Shown one piece after another: positions 11,100 to 21,676 of a stretch of DNA of 64,000 nucleotides. The translations under genes and the position numbers were made by a program. The DNA is taken from the NCBI GenBank assembly GCA_003254925.1, contig QANZ01003777.1, positions 10,012 through 74,011 on the forward strand. The letters run 5' to 3'. The notes beneath the pieces were generated by a model that saw nothing but the letters and a program-made list of their open reading frames with translations, ran no database searches and was not told the DNA's origin. How positions within the stretch are numbered: position 1 is the first letter of the stretch; every line of letters begins with the position of its first letter. Source of the stretch: Chamaecrista fasciculata. Taxonomy: Eukaryota > Streptophyta > Magnoliopsida > Fabales > Fabaceae.

Positions 11100-11995
11100 C
11101 TCGACAGGAACCTATGAAGAGCCGCTAGCCTGCCGTTTAGGCGTTGGATTTCCTTAACTGTCTTTGGAGCTTTCATCTCTAGAATGGCCTTGCACTGATC
11201 TGGGTTTGCTTCAATTCCTCTGTGAGTGAGCATGAATCCCAGAAACTTTCCTCCATTGACCCCAAAGGCGCACTTGGAGGGGTTCAGTTTCATCTGGTAC
11301 TTCCTCAGCTGGTTGAAGATTTCTTTCAAGTCTTCAGTGTGTTTTCCTCCCTCTTTGGTTTTTACCACCATGTCGTCCACGTAAACCTCCAGGTTCTTCC
11401 CAATGTAATCTTTGAAGAAAAGATCCATCATTCTCTGGTAGGTGGCGCCCGCATTTTTCAATCCGAAAGGCATCACTGTGTAACAGTACGTTCCCAGTTC
11501 GGTGATGAAGGACGTTTTCTCGGCGTCCTCAGGATTCATTTTGATCTGGTTGTAGCCGCTGAAGGCGTCCAAGAAGCTCATGGTCTGATGACTGCAGGTT
11601 CCATCCACCAGTTTTTCGATGTTAGGTAAAGAATAGTGGTCCTTTGGGCAAGCCTTGTTCAGGTCAGTATAGTCAACACACATTCTCCATTTACCATTGG
11701 CTTTCTTGACCAACACCACGTTGGAAAGCCACTCAGGGTACTTTGTTTCCCTGATGAAGCCTGCAGCTAAAAGCTTGCTCACTTCCTCCTTGATTGTCGT
11801 TTGGCGTTCTTGGCCGAATAGGCACTTTCGTTGGATAACTCCGATTCTTCCATCTGTGTTTAGGCTGTGACAGATGAGTTTTGGATCGATCCTTGGCATG
11901 TCGGCAGGACGCCAGGCAAAGACGTCTGAAGACGCCTTCAGGAGCTGAATGAGCTCAGCCTTCTCAGCTTCATGCAGCAGCATGTTGATTTGCAC
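11036..11995 (-). pseudogene. Reverse transcriptase domain of Tat pol
   Basis: The Ty3/gypsy RT motifs appear in order: KANGKWRMCVDYTDLNKACPKD, LDAFSGYNQI, MPFGLKNAGATYQRMM and the catalytic VYVDDMVV. The real coding region ends at 11100, and the last residues to 11036 are read-through into the intron-like segment. Upstream, between protease and RT (about 11996-12157), in-frame stops occur (TAG after DLEVV and after GVG), so gag-pol cannot be read through. Confidence 0.92.
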
Positions 11996-12157
11996 GGTTT
12001 TCTCCGCGTTGTCTCCCAGCTAGACAACTTCTAAATCCTCCTCCTTGGCGCTGTCATCAACTTTGGGGGTTCTCGCCTTCCTTTTACGTTCATCCTCCTT
12101 GGTTGCCTCAAGGCTCACTACATAGCATTGCCTTGCGGTCGCCTGGTTGGTCCTCAC

Positions 12158-12646
12158 CTATCCCACTCCATGGGGCGTTGGGAACTTCATGCGCAGGTGC
12201 GCAGTAGAGATCACTGCTCTCATCTTGTTGAGGGAGGGGCGTCCTAGGAGGACATTATAAGCTGAGGACGTCTGCACCACTATAAATTCGACGGTGTTGC
12301 TGGTTACTCTGGGATAATCTCCCACTGTGAGCCTTAGGTCGATCTTTCCAATGGCTGGGATTTGATCCCCAGTGAAGCCTATCAGGTTCCCGTAATGGTC
12401 TTTCAAGTCCTCCATCGGGATTCCTAGTTGATCAAAGCATCGCTTGTACAGGATATCCGCAGAGGAGCCCTGGTCTATCATGATCCTTTCTACAATGAAA
12501 TTGCCAATTTGGGCTGTGATTACCATGGGGTCATCATATTCTCGATTGACTTCCCACAATTCGTCATCAGTGAATGTTATGGGTTCGACCCATTTCTCCT
12601 CAGCAACTGGCTCTTTGTAGTCAAGCTTGAGTATGAATATGTTCAC
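12158..12646 (-). pseudogene. Aspartic protease domain of the Tat element
   Basis: The retropepsin-like signature MIDQGSSADIL supplies the catalytic Asp. YNVLLGRPSLNKMRAVIS follows, the usual C-terminal part of plant Ty3/gypsy proteases. The frame overlaps gag by 4 bp and ends at a stop after HGVG, probably a mutation, because the pol linker continues beyond it. Its role would be to cleave the Gag-Pol polyprotein. Confidence 0.88.
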
Positions 12647-14145
12647 CTTTCTCCTTTTTGTGGGGTTTTTGCCCCGCTTTTCTCGATGCCTCCCGAGATC
12701 ATATGAATGATGCCTGTTGGTTTGTTTTCCTTGGGCAGTGAGCGCCGGTCCCCTTTTCTGTCGTCACCGCCTTTGGATTTCTTCGCCTCTCGGGCGTCTT
12801 TCTCGTCTCTAGTTCTTTTGTTCCCATCCTTCTTGATGAACCTGGATAGAAGGCGTCCTCGCTGGATGAGGCTATCAATTTTGTCCCTCAGGGTGACACA
12901 TTCATCGGTGGTGTGTCCCTCTCCTCTGTGGTATCTGCAGAACTTGCTGGTATCCACGTTTCTTCCCGCTCTTCTAGGGCGTTCAGGGAGTCTCGGAAGG
13001 AGATCCGTATTGACGATTTCATGGAAGATTTCAGAATGGCTTACCGAAAGCACGGTATAGACAGGATGCTTCCCTCTAGGTGGGGATCGGGGACGCCTGT
13101 GATGGTCCCTTCCTCTTGAGCTTTCTCCGGCTCTCTCGGGATTCTTGCTTTGCGGCTTCCTGGTGTCTGGTTCGATTCTCGCGAAGCGATCTCGCTGGGT
13201 TTTGTCCAGGTCCTCCTTGGTAATGAATTCTTCAGCCATTTCGAGCAATTCCCCCAGAGACTTGGGGTTCCTATGGGTCAGTTCCTTGTGGGCGTGGCCA
13301 GGCCTGATTCCTACGAGGAAGGAATAGACTGCTATTTTGTCATCGATCTCCTTTATGTTCAGACAAGTCTTGTTGAACTTTGCTAGATAGTCTCTCAGAG
13401 ATTCTCCTTTATTTTGCGTAACGTCAGACAAGACCGCCATTGGCTGCTTGTAGACTTTGCTGGTAGAAAACCGCTTCATGAACATGTCCTCCAAGTCCCT
13501 GAAGCAGTGGACTGACCCTACCGGGAGTTTTGAGTACCAATCCAAGGCTGGTCCCTCTAGAGTTATCGGAAAAAGCTTACACCTCTGATGGTCTCCCATG
13601 TTGGAGATATTCATTGCCGCCTTGAAACCAAGCAAATGATCCTCCGGGTCTTTCACTCCAGTGTATGGTGTGAGTTTCATCGGCATCTTGTGGTTCTTGT
13701 CAAGTTCTGCTACTTGCACGTGAGGTGCCAAAATTCCTTCTACAGGTGGGGGCGGTCTCACATGCCCCTGAGCAGTTGATGGTATCACGGGGTCGTAAAC
13801 GCCCGTTGGCTGATATATTCCGCTTGGTGCTGCTTGGGCATAGGCCCCATACCCTGAGTAGTATTGTGGATAGTACCCCTGGGGATAGTAGTACCCCTGC
13901 GGTGGATAGGCGTAGGCGCCAGGCCACACTTGCTGCTGTGTAGGTTGGCTGATGGCTGCCACGTGCGATGTTGGTTGCAGGTTTGGAGGGGCCTGCTGCT
14001 CTGGGTTTGGCAGCTGGCTTCCTGAATTTCCGTTCTCAGGAGTGGACTCTAGGTTATTGTTCCCAGGGTCCTCTGCGACCTGCTTCCCCTTGGCTTTCTC
14101 GGCAGCCATGTTTTCGATACGACTGCGGAGTTCTTCCATCTCCAT
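12643..14145 (-). CDS. Gag polyprotein of the Tat element (intact 500-aa frame)
   Basis: The frame opens at the ATG at 14145. Residues about 1-150 are a low-complexity Pro/Gln/Tyr-rich leader with repeated PQGYY. Residues about 150-290 are the retrotransposon gag capsid region (LEGPALDWYSKLP, FMKRFSTSK, ESLRDYLAKFN). A basic stretch follows (GRDHHRRPRSPPRG), then a zinc-knuckle-like CRYHRGEGHTTDEC. Gag packages the element RNA into virus-like particles in the cytoplasm. It is the only structural frame of this element that has stayed intact, so it could be expressed, but with no functional pol in cis. Confidence 0.9.
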   Translation of the reverse strand: MEMEELRSRIENMAAEKAKGKQVAEDPGNNNLESTPENGNSGSQLPNPEQQAPPNLQPTSHVAAISQPTQQQVWPGAYAYPPQGYYYPQGYYPQYYSGYGAYAQAAPSGIYQPTGVYDPVIPSTAQGHVRPPPPVEGILAPHVQVAELDKNHKMPMKLTPYTGVKDPEDHLLGFKAAMNISNMGDHQRCKLFPITLEGPALDWYSKLPVGSVHCFRDLEDMFMKRFSTSKVYKQPMAVLSDVTQNKGESLRDYLAKFNKTCLNIKEIDDKIAVYSFLVGIRPGHAHKELTHRNPKSLGELLEMAEEFITKEDLDKTQRDRFARIEPDTRKPQSKNPERAGESSRGRDHHRRPRSPPRGKHPVYTVLSVSHSEIFHEIVNTDLLPRLPERPRRAGRNVDTSKFCRYHRGEGHTTDECVTLRDKIDSLIQRGRLLSRFIKKDGNKRTRDEKDAREAKKSKGGDDRKGDRRSLPKENKPTGIIHMISGGIEKSGAKTPQKGER

Positions 14146-14493
14146 TCACATGCCTGCCTTAAAGGCGGCGATTCCATCATCTGGTGCTATGGTGTTTTGC
14201 CTCGCTGGAACTGGGTTCGGGAGCATCGGCGTTTCTTGAATGGTTTGAAATCCGGGCGGAGGGAGGAGCGTCGAATCCTACGCGGATTGAATCACTGAGC
14301 CTCCCGGAGTTTGATAATCGGCTGGGTGTGATGTCATCTTTCTTTCTGGTTCAGATGACACATAGGTTAGAGAAGACATATTAAGAGAAGATTCATATGA
14401 ATTTTTCCAAGAGTTCATCGTGTTCAGAAAAAGAAATTGAAACATAAACCGTGAAAATTAAAGATAACAAATAAAAAAGGACTTTGTATGAAA
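14146..14493 (-). other. 5' leader of the Tat element
   Basis: This is untranslated sequence between the primer-binding site and the gag ATG at 14145. No separate conserved protein is recognised. Confidence 0.5.
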
Positions 14494-14512
14494 GTCCCCA
14501 CGGTCAACGCCA
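14494..14512 (-). promoter_or_regulatory. Candidate primer-binding site
   Basis: One base inside the 5' LTR, the minus strand reads TGGCGTTGACCGTGGGGAC. It starts with the TGG that pairs with a tRNA CCA end. I could not name the tRNA from memory with confidence. Confidence 0.6.
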
Positions 14513-14513
14513 G

Positions 14514-15118
14514 TGATGAACTAGGTTCTGGCCGGGGGTCATTACCTGGTTCAGATGAGGCAACTCTGGGTTCAAGGTTACCTGCAAGACAATGAACGCA
14601 CAGGGTGGCCCTGCGATTCACCTCCGATGCTTAAGTTAGTGAGGGTTATGAGCTCGATAATCTCAATTAACTGAGTAGGGAGCGTACCTTTTTCCAGTGT
14701 GAAGGGTTAACCTTTTATACTGGCTGAGGATGACAAGGCGTGATCTTGCCATAAATGCCTGGATGCTTGATTGTGATCCTGGCTGATCTAATTGTGATCC
14801 TTGGCTCCCACATAATTTCCTTTTCTGTGAAAGGTGCCTTGATGGCTAAGGAGTTATTAAGGGAAAGGATCTCTGAGTGATTTGCCTTGATTGACAGCAG
14901 ATCTTGATCGATCCTTAATTGGCTCCTGATTGATTCAGGGAATGTTTCCTTATTTGTTGGTGCGTGGGCGCCCACACCCTTCGTGATTCTGGGCGTCCAC
15001 ATCTGATGGCGAGATACAGAGCGTTCATGCCTATGTGATCCATCTTGTGGGTTTGTAGCCTGCTGGATCAGGGGCATACGTTGCCATTTGGGCTTTCTAA
15101 TTATTGGACCTATTATCA
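14514..15118 (-). repeat. 5' LTR of the Tat-lineage element
   Basis: It matches 4557-5161 along its full 605 bp. Read on the minus strand it begins TGATAATAGG and ends GTTCATCA, giving the canonical TG...CA ends. Transcription of gag-pol would start here, on the minus strand. Confidence 0.93.
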
Positions 15119-16308
15119 TATATATATATATATACTTTTTTTTTAAAGAAAAAAAAAGAATTTGCAGCTATTCATCATGTTTCGTTGATTATCAGTGACA
15201 CCTTCTTGAGAATTTTGAGTATGTGCGTTTGTTGACGACAAAGGCAATAGGACATTTTCTCAATCAGTATTATTCTTTAGACAGATCCAATTTGGTGAGT
15301 GTCCACGGATAAGAATTAGCTATAAAAACTCAAAATTTATGTATAATACACCCTTCTCAATTATGTATAGTATTCATTTGAATATGGCAATATCACATAA
15401 TATATAACTATCATACACACATGCATGTAGACCACATTATTCCTCTCTCTCTCCCCTTCAGAAAATTTGAGTAAATAGTTGTATTTCCCCCAGAAAGTTC
15501 TTAACATTTTAATTAAAAAATAAAAATAAACATATAAATTAGTCTTAAAAATACACTTTGATAATATCTTAACTCTCGAAGTCTAATTTATAATATTTCT
15601 TTAAAAATTGGCAAACGAAAATTCTAATCTTTTTCTGACAAATTAATTAATAAAAAATAAGCTCAAGAAATTAAATTGTATTGCATCCACGATTTTTAAG
15701 AATCAAAGTGTGTTGATTAAATTTTTAAAAATTGAGTTATCAACTTAGAATAAATTAATAATTTAATCCTGAAAAGATCATTAAGTTGATAATTCGGTTC
15801 CTAAAAGATTGAAATACATAATTTGGTCCTCGAAAGATCAAAACGGTACACTTGTTAGTCCTTTTATGGACTAATTAAAGAGTATACAATTTTGAACTTT
15901 CAAAAATTAAATTATGTATTTCAATCTTTTAGGGACCGAGTTATAACTTTTTCATGGACTAATTAAAGAGTGTACCGTTTAATTTTTTCATATATTAAAA
16001 AATTTATTGTTCGAATATTTCAAGAACTAAACTATGTATTTCAATTTTTTAGGAACCGAATTGTTAAATCGATAAGCTTTCATGAACCAAATTGTACTCT
16101 ATCACCTTATATATCTTTTGGAGATCAAATTATAATGTTTACTCTTAAATTAACCTTCCAATGAATGTTGTCGAATGTATATATATAGCCAAAAGGCCTC
16201 ACTTATATATATATTCCTACTTCTTCCTATCACCTACCCTCTTTCTTATCTTGCTTCTTATACCCATTCCCACTTTCACTTTTGATCCATCATCAGAATT
16301 GTGAAGTC
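15119..16308. other. AT-rich spacer with a degenerate foldback MITE and upstream region of the DUF4408 gene
   Basis: From about 15757 to 16110 there are several inverted copies of a motif like CGGTTCCTAAAAGATTGAAAT and its complement, the same family as 16950-17153, 36249-36516 and 51023-51284. TATATATA runs at about 16178-16188 and 16203-16211 are possible TATA boxes for the gene starting at 16309. No other gene is visible. Confidence 0.55.
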
Positions 16309-16869
16309 ATGAACAAGTTTAACAAGTCTCAAGCTTTAGTGCTCTTTGTCATAGCTATTCTCCTCATCATCACACCCTTTTTACCTTCCTCTCTAAAGCC
16401 CACATATCTCTACTTCATCTTCAATTTGCTCATCATTACACTTGGTGCTGAAGCTGGTCTCCTTTCTGCTTTTCCAAGGCCTTCTTTAGAAGACAAGAAA
16501 TCTTCTTCTTCTTCTTCTTCTTCTTCTTCTTCTTCTTCTTCTTCTTCTTCTGCTTCTGTTTCTGCCATAGCCATTCATGAGAAAAGGGAAGCTTCCACCT
16601 CAACTAGTAGTGAAAGTTCTGTCTCAGAAATAAGTGAAAAGAAGCCTAAGCTTGTGGTTGAAAAGGCTTCTTCTAACAAGTTTGAGAGGGTGAAGAAGTG
16701 TCCTTCAATGCCAAGCCTTTACTTTGTAGGAGTTGAAGAAGAAAAAATTATGGAACAAGAGGTTGAATCAGAAGATGAAGTTGGTGGAATCAATGGGCAA
16801 GAGCTCTTTGCAAAAGCTGAGGCCTTCATTGGGAACTTCTATAAGCAGATGAAGATGCAGAGAGATTAG
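16309..16869 (+). CDS. DUF4408-type plant membrane protein
   Basis: This is a single-exon frame of 186 aa. The N-terminus has two adjacent hydrophobic segments (about residues 9-28 and 33-55) separated by SSLKPTY, the layout of the DUF4408 domain of small plant membrane proteins. The middle is a serine tract encoded by a (TCT)n microsatellite, then a Lys/Glu-rich acidic region. The C-terminus (GQELFAKAEAFIGNFYKQMKM) resembles the DUF761-like tail often paired with DUF4408. I chose the ATG at 16309 because the longer frame upstream opens only with a non-ATG codon at 16282. The biochemical function of the family is unknown. The Ser tract length should vary between individuals. Confidence 0.85.
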   Translation: MNKFNKSQALVLFVIAILLIITPFLPSSLKPTYLYFIFNLLIITLGAEAGLLSAFPRPSLEDKKSSSSSSSSSSSSSSSSSASVSAIAIHEKREASTSTSSESSVSEISEKKPKLVVEKASSNKFERVKKCPSMPSLYFVGVEEEKIMEQEVESEDEVGGINGQELFAKAEAFIGNFYKQMKMQRD

Positions 16870-16949
16870 TCTTTTAGTGCTGCACTATCTTTTTTTGTTT
16901 TTTTGCTTTAGATCATCTTAGAATTTCAAGAAGAAGAAGAAGAAATATA

Positions 16950-17153
16950 GAGTAAATTAGCAATTCGATCTCTGAAAGATTGAAATATATGGTTTAGTCT
17001 CTAAAAGAATAAAACAGTATACTTATAGTCTTTTTTCATGACTAAATAATATACCGTTTTAATTTTTCAGGGACTAAAGAGTATAATGTTCTAATCTTTC
17101 AGGGATTAAATTGTGTATTTCAATCTTTCGGAGACTAAGTTGTTAGTTTACTC
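16950..17153. mobile_element. Small foldback MITE (GAGTAAA family), 204 bp
   Basis: The ends read GAGTAAATTAGCAATTCG and, inverted, GAGTAAACTAACAACTTAG. The flanks AGAAATATA and AAAAATATA match at 8 of 9 bases, consistent with a Mutator-type 9-bp duplication. It begins 80 bp after the DUF4408 stop codon and so may lie in that gene's 3' region. Confidence 0.78.
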
Positions 17154-17971
17154 AAAAATATATTTTGATTCTAGAAAAGATGGTGTCATAACCAAATTGA
17201 TCCTCTTAATATCATTTTTAGTTACCTGAGTGTGGTAAAAAAGTGATGCCAAAAACTTTTTCTGGGTATGAAAATTATAATGAAACCATCCGAGATCAAA
17301 ATGGAGGCTTTATCTATTATGATTGTTATGCTGTTAATTGAGGACCAAAGAGAAACAATAAACTCTGTTTTGCTGGGTTTTCTTTCTGTGGGTTTGCAAA
17401 GATTTTAGTTTATGGTTTTTGAAGTCACTTCTGTTTTTCCTTTTAGAATTCTTATCACATATAGTTTGTTCCTCTTTAAGGGTCTCTTTGTGTATTACAA
17501 TGAGATAATTTCATACAAAACAGAAGGAAAGAACATGTCCAGGTGCTATGAGACACTGACAAATGTTGGTACATATAATTATATATGAATATATATATAC
17601 ATAAATACAAAAAAGGCTATAAAATATAAATAAATTTGATAAATTATAAATAAACATGTAAATAGATCAAAGATCAATATCATTTCAAATGTATGTTTAG
17701 TATATTTGTAGCTTGTACAATCCATTAACAGTTCAAAAAATTGTAATATATGCATAATTATTAAGATTGGGATCTTAATATATTCAACTTTATAAAATCA
17801 TTCTAAAGATAGGAAATGCATAAAATCATGATTTTATTTTTGGAGGAATTTAGGTACAATTTTGTTTTTCTTTTGAGAAGAAAACATAGAGCATATTCAG
17901 AATAAGAGGGATTAGTAGGTTTCAAATTATAAAATTTAGAAGAAGCGTTTGGAGAAGTGGGTGGATAACCA
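17154..17971. other. Intergenic DNA, no gene
   Basis: AT-rich sequence downstream of the DUF4408 gene. I see no supported feature. Confidence 0.5.
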
Positions 17972-18165
17972 ACGATGATTCGGTGCAATGGTTAGCGAGC
18001 TGCACCTTAGATAAGAAGATCTAGGTTCGATTCCTAGAGTCGACATTATTGAGAGGGCTTTAAACTGTACGTTTCCTGGCTGAATGGAATTAATCTTCGC
18101 CTAGACCATGACACGAATAGGCGGAGAGAAACCAATGGTTTAACAAAAATTAAAAGAAAAAAAGT
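17972..18165 (+). mobile_element. tRNA-derived SINE
   Basis: The 5' part contains an A-box-like GCAATGGTTAGCGA and a perfect B-box GGTTCGATTCC (18024-18034), spaced as in RNA polymerase III promoters. A unique body follows (about 18040-18140), and then an A-rich tail to about 18165. It is not a tRNA: no cloverleaf can be folded around the boxes, and the sequence continues into a SINE-like body. I could not identify a clean target duplication. Confidence 0.7.
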
Positions 18166-21100
18166 AGTGTTATTACTTGAAATCTCTTATTTCAATTTTG
18201 ATCAAATGATTGTTGATCATTGTGAAATAATTGTTACTCGAGAATGAGATATGAATTTAATGATAGATTTAAATTAATGAGAGAAATTTAAATCATATAT
18301 GTGATTGAGTTGAAATCCATCAAGAATTATGATGATATTAACCGATACGTTACTATTAATATGATAGGATCACTGATAATTAAATTAGTCTCACAAATTA
18401 TACTCTTTCTATGAATAAGGTAAGAATTAAACTGACTTATTATAAAATAACTTAATTACATGTATAAGTGAAATATAGTTAAACCTAATTAAGCAATGCT
18501 TCAACAGAAATTGATAACACAATATATAGATATTATATTTCAAATTAATACTTGATTATAGTATTCTTTAAAAATGGGATACACATATATTATTTTTTTA
18601 AATAAAGATTAATAAAATTCTATGATCTTGATCCAATCTCTTGATTGGATTTATCTTATGTCCTAAAGATTTTAATAACCTTGAATATATGACTTCTCAT
18701 TCAATGCCAATTTCTCGAGTCTAAGCTGGGGACAATGTCTTCATCTGATGCGATAGCATGTTTTGATTTCTCAGAAGACAAAATGAGTGAACCATTCTAA
18801 TTTGTCGGTTTTTTTTTTCTTTGGCTTCCAAGGCAATTTCTTACTCCTTATGGACACCTCATGTTTATTTTATATGCATAAATAATATGACAAAACTATC
18901 TTTAGTGTCTCTAAGTTATGAGATAAGTATTAATTGTACTTGAAAACTTTTTTTTAGTTAATTATATTCTTAAACTTTCACATTTTACTCAATTGCATCC
19001 AAGGCCTAACACCTTCTAAATTATTAACGGAAAATGCTAACACTATGTTGATCAAGTGGCTTTGTCTTTTCTTCTTTATTTTGGTGCCAGCTGCATATCA
19101 AAACTTTTACATTATTCATGTCAATTGTACTTCAAAATTTTTACATTTTCTGTCAATTATACTCCAAAAAAAGTTTATGTCCATCGAGTTTCATTTTGAT
19201 CCTAAACTACTAAATATGATCGTTTTTATATCATTTCAAGTTCGAATGTGATGAGACTTAAATTACAAGCTGCTTTTAACGATTACTTCATTTAGTTGAG
19301 GTCGTTCTCAAACAAGCTCAAGTCGAGTTTCAAACATGGGCCACTTGTTTCATGGTAGTTGGTCATATCTATTTTGTTTTAATTTCGGACGTGGAAAGTT
19401 CGGAGCTACGAGTTACTCTTAATAAGTCCTTTTATTCTACCCAGTTGAGATAGTTGAAGTCAAATTGAGTTCAATATTGGGTTTGGGATCAAAGAGTAAA
19501 AAATTATGAAAATTTTGTATCAAACCCTCTTTTGAGCTTGATTTGACATCTTTTGCCTATGATCCGTACTCGCACATTTAAACTTGAAACGCGATAGATA
19601 TGATTAATTTTGCTTGTTTAACCGTGAAATAAGCAGTCCACTTTTGGAACTCGATGGATCTCGTTTGTTGATGGCCTCAACTAGATTGAGAAAGTATTAA
19701 TCAAAAACAATTTGTAGCTTTGCACTCATCAAATTTGAACTTGAAACGAGAGAGTTACGATCACATTCAATAGTTCGAGTCCAAAATGAAACTGGATGAA
19801 AATATTTTGTACCAATATGAAACTTCTAAAACATTTAAGACCAATTTGAGCATCGAACCAAATAGAAATGTTGATTCATACAAAAAAAATTTCAGCAGCG
19901 CCTACAAACACAACAGTTTTTAAACATTCCTAAATCATTCTTTAATCTGTATATTCTTAGGCACAAACCAACTTCCAAAATAATTTCGTGCAAGATCAAG
20001 CGCTTTAAGCACTACCCATATAGGTCAGTAAAACATATAATTTGTGATATAACACTGAAATATTCTTTTCTATAATGAAACAAATGTTCCTAAGAGTACT
20101 AATATAAGCCTCAAACTTAAAACTGGCAAAGGTAAAAGAAGGATCCAAAGTGCAAGAAAACAATGTTAGAACTACTTTTGTGGCCATAGATAACTTCTAT
20201 TTAATATCACATATAAGTATGCAGCACAAGAGGTTGATAGGGACAACACTTAGTGGACAGTATATAACTGATAAGTGATAACATTCCACTCTTAAATGAA
20301 AAGTCGTGTGGTTCTGTTGTTAACAGACCACAGAACTACATAAATTTGGATGATTCAAGATTTTTTGTTTGCCTTATTTGTCTCTTTTCGCCATAATGAA
20401 ATTTCAAGGTATAGAATGTCTAATAGAGAAATAGTTTCTTTTGTAGAACTTGAAACTCAGTGGTAAGGTTTAATTCCTGTTTGCATTGAATTATAAACTC
20501 AAAAACTAGAAAATATTCTTCGTCTTTTACTACTATGTGGGCTGCATGTGAAGAGTGGAGAGAGGGGTCCATGTAGTCATATAGATCCTTATCTCACTTT
20601 TCATGGATGATTCTCACTTGTCTTCTTCAATCTCTTTGCTATTGCACTCTCTAATACAGATACCATATGGGCCACTATGTCATTCTGCAGTGAAGTCTTC
20701 CGATCTCCAACTGAAAATTTGACCAATAAAGAGAACAAAGTTTCGTTTAAGCCATGATTGTGCAACTTCTATTGGACATCTATACTAGTGTACAAAAACA
20801 TTAGCCATCTTTACTCAACGAAATGAAACAAAACAGAACGACTTGATTAGTAGTTATTTGAGTTTTTGATGAGGAAAGACAATGACACCTATTAATCTTA
20901 CCTTAAGATAAAATATGTTGCTCTTTTTTCTACTTTTTTCCAAAAAAAAAAAAATTACCAAGAGGAAAAATGATATGTACAAGAGAGAGAGACAAACTAC
21001 GGAGTAAAAAGACAAAACTTAATGGTATGACCATTTTGAACCAAGTTACATAAAAAATAGACCATATTGAACTTTTTAAAAAATTCTGGACCAAAATAAC

Positions 21101-21676
21101 TGAGGCAAAAATAATGAACCAAAATCAGCATTCAACCTTTTTATATGATTTGGGATATGTTCAATAGGTTGTGCTTTAGGCCCAATAATATTCACTGTCC
21201 TTAACTTTATGTATCCTGTTCTTTTTATAATATATATATATATATATCTTTACAATCAAATTGTTTGTTTTTTAACCCACCTAGCCGACCCATGTTCTAA
21301 TGTAGTAGAAGAATTTTTCAACAGGAAAAATTATCCAAAACCCTATGCAATACCGAACCATTAACACTAAGGTCAATTATAGATCAGACTAATCATGACA
21401 TAAGCATGTCACAAGTAATTTTCAGTGTTTCACTTATATCACAATCTACAAATTTCTAAGTGCTCCTCTATCCTGCTACCAAAGCCTTTCTTCAATAAGA
21501 GTAAGGAGATAATGAAGAACCATGGAATTAGATGCACTGAAATACCAGGAACACCAAATAAATTCATTTATCAAGTTATTAATAATTACAGAAACTTCTA
21601 GTTCAAATAGAAGATGACAAATAAAGATTGGACCAAATTTATGACAAAGGCGCAGCAATGACGAGAAATCTCATAC
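18166..21676. other. Intergenic DNA with a degenerate foldback repeat
   Basis: About 19170-19860 is a degenerate inverted repeat. The left half carries GAGCTACGAGTTACTCTTAA, and the right half carries inverted relatives. The same family recurs at 39250-40034, 57204-57696 and in the arms of 57713-61221. An (AT)n microsatellite lies near 21223-21247. No protein-coding gene is supported. Confidence 0.55.

Larger units (their letters stand above)
4557..15118 (-). mobile_element. Ty3/gypsy LTR retrotransposon, Tat lineage, complete but decayed
   Basis: Two near-identical 605-bp LTRs (4557-5161 and 14514-15118) bound a 10.56-kb element. Gag, protease, reverse transcriptase, RNase H, a second RNase H and integrase follow in that order on the minus strand. 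The second RNase H and an antisense ORF between integrase and the 3' LTR are hallmarks of the Tat lineage (Ogre, Retand, Grande and relatives). TATAT flanks both sides, a plausible 5-bp target duplication, although it lies in an AT repeat. By eye the LTRs differ at about 30 positions (about 5%), mostly transitions, so the insertion is not recent. In-frame stops and frameshifts in pol show that it cannot make its proteins unaided. Confidence 0.93.

Noticed and set aside
18024..18034. B-box suggesting a tRNA gene
   Set aside because: No cloverleaf can be built around it, and the body and A-rich tail fit a SINE.
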